From the NCBI GenBank assembly GCA_007922305.1, contig ML677335.1, forward strand, positions 22,167,904-22,231,903: a DNA stretch of 64,000 nt. Direction: 5' to 3'. Below the pieces are notes generated by a model. It searched no databases and had not been told where the DNA came from. It saw only the letters and a program-made list of their open reading frames with translations. The DNA is from Dermatemys mawii. Its lineage: Eukaryota > Chordata > Testudines > Dermatemydidae. Of the stretch, positions 59,048 to 64,000 are shown in pieces; position 1 is the first letter of the stretch; each line of letters opens with the position of its first letter. Both the position numbers and the translations under genes were made by a program.

Positions 59048-62000
59048 AGCTTGTGGACAGAAACAGAGGGGAAATTGACTAAACCCATGGCTAATGCTAG
59101 TAGAGGTTTGCTAATGACTTGATCCAGAAATAAATAGCCACAAATATGTTTAGTGTCATTATTTTTTTAGTGAAGGCAGGTGTCTCAATGTCTAAATACT
59201 TTTCCTGACGGTTCTTCAAGCCCCATAATGCAAAATGTACTGCTGAGTGTAATGAATTTGGTGGTCTCAGGTCATCTCTGCAAGGCAGAAGACCTCTTCA
59301 AAGAGCTGTCGTGCCCAGATTATCAGTTTACCTCTGGCCGTGGAAGGAGAAAAACAGGTGGTCCCCTGGGTCCCAGTTGAGGTTTTTGTCAGGTTTGTGT
59401 GAGGATGCTAGCATTGCAGCTAATGTAATTGAATCTTGCTAACCTGTCCTAAAAGTAATTCAACACATTCAGTTCAAGACACTGCTAATCTGGTAACCTT
59501 CACAATTAAATGTAGTCAATAATCATAATTAGCTGTATTTAATCCCAGACTTTAATTTTATTTTGCTACTGTCCAAGATAAGTTGGAGTTTTTACTGCCT
59601 CTTAATGATTATTCTCCTGCAGTAGTTACTGATTTGAGAATAACTTACTGCCTAAGGAGTTCAGCTTGTTGTGCTCTGTTAGAGTGAAATAAATCGGGTG
59701 TAGGTTATCACTGAAATGAGCATTGTGGATCTCCTTTTAAATGCCAGTCGACGTTGTTCATGTTTAAAACCAATATATGGTATGGGATACTTGTCCATTT
59801 CTGCTCAAGACCAGAGCAGAGGAGGGTGTTACAAGTCAGGATTGGGGTGCTTTGACAGAGCTATGTGAAGAACTGGCAAAATAGGATTCTGGTGAGTTAT
59901 ATGGGTGAAGCTCTCACACACATCTCACATGCTATGTCCGATAAAGGTATCGGCCCCTCACTTTCATAATCACCAAATTAGAACATTGGTAAAATCAATG
60001 GGTAGAAGAAGTTATCAGCTAGTTATATGTGATTCCATCTGCTGATGAATACTGCTTTGTATCTCATTGAAGGCTTGTAGATTTACTGGGACTTCCATTT
60101 TAGTGGGTTTATATTGACAGACTGATATTCTGGATGCATTTAATGCTTAAGAAAATAAGGAACTAATAACCCTGGCCAGGCATTAGAGCTGGGCATGCTG
60201 CGAGTATATGAAAGCTTCCCTCACATGGTGCAGCCGATGCACCTCCATTCTGATCTGCAATACTCGCTTCCCTTCCAGTCCCCTGAACAGAGAGGCTCAG
60301 ACAGCCTGAAATGTCCATTTAAGACTAGAGTGACCACCATAGTCATTTTACTTGTGGCCTGATCTGTATCTGAACCAAGGTCTCCAAAGGTGAAAGGTAG
60401 CAAAAGATCCCTGATGGCTGAATTAGCTGTTAATAACAGCGATTTAGAATGAAATTGCACTATCACTTGTGTGGATGTTTGTGGAATCATTTATGAGTTA
60501 ATGGACTAGCCTTCCGCTCTTGCTATCTTGATTCAAATCCCAGAGAGGCTACAAGTAAAAGCAGGCGGGGTGACTTATCCTAGCAGCCTATGGATGTTTG
60601 TCTATAATGTCTCAAAGCTATAATACATGATGTCATAACTCCTTGTGGTGGTGAGGCTGCATTCAGGAAACATACAGGACTGCAAGAGCTGGGCTATTGC
60701 AGATCAGAGGTTTGCAAAGGAAGCTTGACCAGTGTTTGCCCTAGCTGTCTTTGGATCTAGAAGTGCTGTTAGTCTTTCATTTAAACATGAGCACCTAAAT
60801 TAATCCAGAAATTCTCCTTACCAAAAAGAGGACTCTGTGCCAGTCCTGAATTGGTAATGAAAGGGGTGCCCGGGCTCAAGCAATTTTTTAACTTTCGTAA
60901 CTGCCGCGGTAAGCTCAGGGGTGCTGGGCTGTGGACGGACAATCCTAGAAATGCCGGGGCTCAGCCTGGCAAGCCCTGGCACAAGTTAAGCACAGCTCTG
61001 CGCCCATTAGAAAAGCCAGTAGCGTGGCGCATAGGGCATCTCTTTCAAGCTGCAGCCGTGTATGTGATCATGAATATGTATGAATCAGAGCTTTAAGTGA
61101 GCTGCTGGGGGTGAGTTGTAACTCCCAGTTAAGTAAAGCAATTAGTTTAATAGATAAAGGGAGAGAATAAAAGGAAAGGAGTGTTTTCCTGTGAAATGCT
61201 TCCCCGGGGAGACCTGCTACGAATACAGTCCAATGCAGGACTGGTAAATCCCACTTGCAATAACTTGTTAACTTGTAAGGTTTTATATATTCACAGGATC
61301 TGGCTGACAGAATATAATCTATCATGTATTGGCAGAGAAAGTAGCATCTGGGAAGAGGCGCCCAATTCAATTTGATATCTTTGGGGTCCTCAGGGAAATC
61401 AGAAGGGCAATTCTGGAGTCTCTTCACAGCCTTTGATGTGTTAGGGCTTGGATGCTCGGAGATGAAATCTGAGCCTATCCTTAGCATCCTTTTCTTTGCA
61501 AAATATGTTAAATTGTCCCACAAGAGTGTGGGCAGTCGGGCCAATTCAGTGTTGTTGGGGAGGAGGACAACGCATTTTGAGAGCAGCAGTTCCCTGTCAC
61601 CAGCATGATATTTTTGTGCTTCTGTGTGTACAGGGAAAGCAAGCTAAATTGGTGACGTTTGTATGTACTGGCAAACATGGTTGTGCAGGAATAGATGCCT
61701 ATGTATTGAATACGTGTGTCTGCATATTTGAGAGGACAGGTGTTTGTTTTTGTTTGTCTGTGTATATGTGCCTATTTTTGCTTTTTAAAGTTGCTTAGGC
61801 AGCAGTTGAAATCACACTCTGCTATGCCCAAGGCCTAAATGAAGCTCTGAAACAGTTTTCAATAATATTGATAGGTAGCCTGGATTAATAAGCAAGCCCT
61901 TTAGAATTTATTTCTGCTGAGAAATACTGTACCCAATGAGTCACAATTAGCTATTTAAATAGCAGAGAAATTCTAACTAAGTTAGCTGGTATACTGTGCT

Positions 62001-62178
62001 CTTGTCCTCTAGTGTAGAATGCAAACTAAAGTGGAGATGAGATATAGAATGAAAGGAAACACAATTATTTGGCAGTGAAAAATCCTTCCTCCTGTGTTCC
62101 CTGCAGCATGGCTAGGACAAACTCAATTGTTCTTGCAGTTGTTTGGGAAATTGTGTTGCTGTATTTGTTATTTTGGAG

Positions 62179-62199
62179 TCTCTCTCTCTCTCTCTCTCT
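62179..62199. repeat. (TC)n microsatellite
   Basis: About ten TC units in SPOCK2 intron 1. Confidence 0.9.
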
Positions 62200-64000
62200 T
62201 CCCCTCTCTGGGGAGGCTGTGCTGATCCAGTCTGGTTCTATGCATCGTCAGAAAGCCACACCTGCATGGAGCTGCCAAACGCTGCAGTATTACTAATCAT
62301 GACATGAGAATGAAGGCTATTGATTGAGATAAAAATACTGCTTTGTCAGACCAAGATAAATTCCATTCCACTGCCCAAGATCAGCATATTCACTGCTTTG
62401 CCATTGTTCATTTTGCTTCTACTTCTGGATTTTAAAGAGGTAGAATGCTTCACTAGTGTTGATTTTTCACTGCACCAGGACACAGTATTCTCTGTGTGGG
62501 AATATCAGCTAGAAAAGGAAAAAATGGCTGTACCGTGGCTTTCTGATGCTAAAAATCTGTTTCTTGGTGCTTGTTCCCATTGGAATTTAAAACCCAAGTG
62601 ATGCTCATATTGCTGCTGAACTGTGACCCCTAGTGCGGTTTTACAGTGATGCCAGGGCTGAGCCCCAGAAGTTGTACCAGGGACTCCCAGCCTATTATCT
62701 CTTGTGACAGGATATCAGTGTAAAGGACCTTGGACTCCCTAGTCCTGGCAATTAAATTTCCTCACTGTCCATATAGACACTCAACCTGTTCATTAAAATC
62801 TTCACTTAACCTAATCTTAATGTTATATTGGTCAGGTCAAATATGTCTGCCTTAGTTATGCTTGGAAAGTCACACTCCTGCCTGCACACACAAGGACACA
62901 GATGTGTGTGTAAGCACAGAGGCCAGAATAGCCATACAACTCTGCGCTGCCTATGCTCTAACTTCCCTTCCCCTTTAAACCTGGGCGTGTCAGTATATTG
63001 AATGGATGTCAGGATATTGTAACCATTGCAGTGACTCTCGGTTAAAAACTCTGCAGAAACTATAAATTGCTCAAGCCAGATAACTGTGCTTTGACGTCTC
63101 CACTGATGCAGCCTATGGAACTTGTCCAATAAGCTAAGCAGCATTGGATTACCTATCCCCTGCCTCTCCTCCAGTACTAAAAAGTAAGTAATACTAAATG
63201 CAAAACAGCCAAACATTTGCAAAATTAAGCTTCTACAAGACAGAGAATTCTAAAAATTAAGGTCTCTCTTGCAACATCATCCCAGCCACACTCTGCGATA
63301 ATTTTATGGGGGGGGGAACCTTAATTTGTGGGATTTTCTGACTTTGCAGTGACAGTATCCTATTAACGTTAGTTACGTTGCTTTTATTATAATTATAGAA
63401 TATAGGAGATAGAAAACTGTTTAGGGATGTCTTTGGGCCAGATCCTCAGTTGATATCATGTAAACCAGCTCAGTGCTGTTGGAGCCAGAGGAGCTGTGCC
63501 CGCTCACAATTTGTATGTGTAAAAACGTCAGCACATGATTAGTCATGTGACTCAAGTGAGAACCCAGTCTGGTCACATAACCATGTACCCAGTGGGATAC
63601 AATGAGAGAGACTCTTCCTGAAGGAGTTTTGGTGAAATTGTGAAGTTAGCCAGCCTGGGGAGAATTGTCAGTTGTCAATGGCACAATCTAGCATAACCAT
63701 TTTTTAACCCATCAAAATGTTCAGTGACTAAATGGTTCAGTTCTTATAACTTATTATACAATGTATTATTATGTTAGTCTTAATGTACATGGTATAATAA
63801 CATTAATGCTACATAGCGGGTTCACAGCTAGAAATCATAGAAAGTCAGCTCAGCAGCAGATGAAATTTTCTATAGCAGCTTTGACTTGGCTACATTGTGC
63901 ATCTGGTATGTTTCATGGTATTTGTTTCATAACACAAAGAGTACTGTATTAAGGCACACATCTCACCTGGAATAGCAGTGTAGCTGCAATAGGGTAGATG

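Larger units (their letters stand above)
56542..64000 (+). other. SPOCK2: SPOCK2 intron 1 (partial)
   Basis: At least 7.46 kb of intron. I found no segment resembling the next coding exon (expected to begin EVEDDYIKSW). Contents: tail of the CpG island to about 56700, a repeat-poor stretch at 56750-58000, a CR1 3'-tail fragment (about 58985-59047), a MIR-like scrap near 60510-60590, a (TC)n repeat (62179-62199) and a G-run at about 63308-63316. The intron is noticeably poorer in recent transposons than ASCC1. Confidence 0.7.

Overview
This window is vertebrate nuclear DNA, most likely from a turtle and less likely a crocodilian. Three things point there. The genes are spliced with GT-AG introns. 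The background is full of CR1/L3 LINE remnants, hAT and TTA-target MITEs and Penelope-like retroelement pieces of kinds I associate with turtles. The gene order ANAPC16 - ASCC1 - SPOCK2 matches the block I know from human 10q22.1. The species assignment is inference; the gene identities rest on exon-by-exon protein similarity.

Layout. 1-2898 is the second (last visible) intron of ANAPC16, on the minus strand, holding a hAT MITE and a broken CR1 LINE. The first coding exon of ANAPC16 is at 2899-3053. A CpG island at about 5.65-6.7 kb is a shared divergent promoter for ANAPC16 (leftward) and ASCC1 (rightward). ASCC1 has a probable non-coding first exon ending at 6503 and nine coding exons from 9517 to 51276. 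They join to 1065 nt with every phase compatible, giving a complete protein of about 354 aa. A second CpG island at about 55.4-56.7 kb holds the promoter and first coding exon (60 aa) of SPOCK2; the rest of SPOCK2 lies beyond the right edge.

Almost everything else is intron or intergenic DNA filled with transposon relics. The standout is in ASCC1 intron 8 (32461-36483): a single uninterrupted 566-codon reading frame for a zinc-finger, transposase-like protein, lying between imperfect inverted repeats of about 120 bp. It looks like a nearly complete, perhaps recently active cut-and-paste element of a family I cannot name. Other notable items are a Penelope-like element with a clean 13-bp target duplication, inverted terminal copies and hammerhead-ribozyme-like cores (21248-22319); a fold-back hAT element with two inverted arms (41460-43053); and six hAT copies bounded by 8-bp duplications.

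Functionally, ANAPC16 is a subunit of the anaphase-promoting complex. ASCC1 is the KH plus 2H-phosphoesterase subunit of the ASC-1 complex, which works in alkylation repair and transcription. SPOCK2 is a secreted extracellular-matrix proteoglycan. They are neighbours by conserved synteny, not members of one pathway. I see no tRNA or rRNA gene and no CRISPR array.
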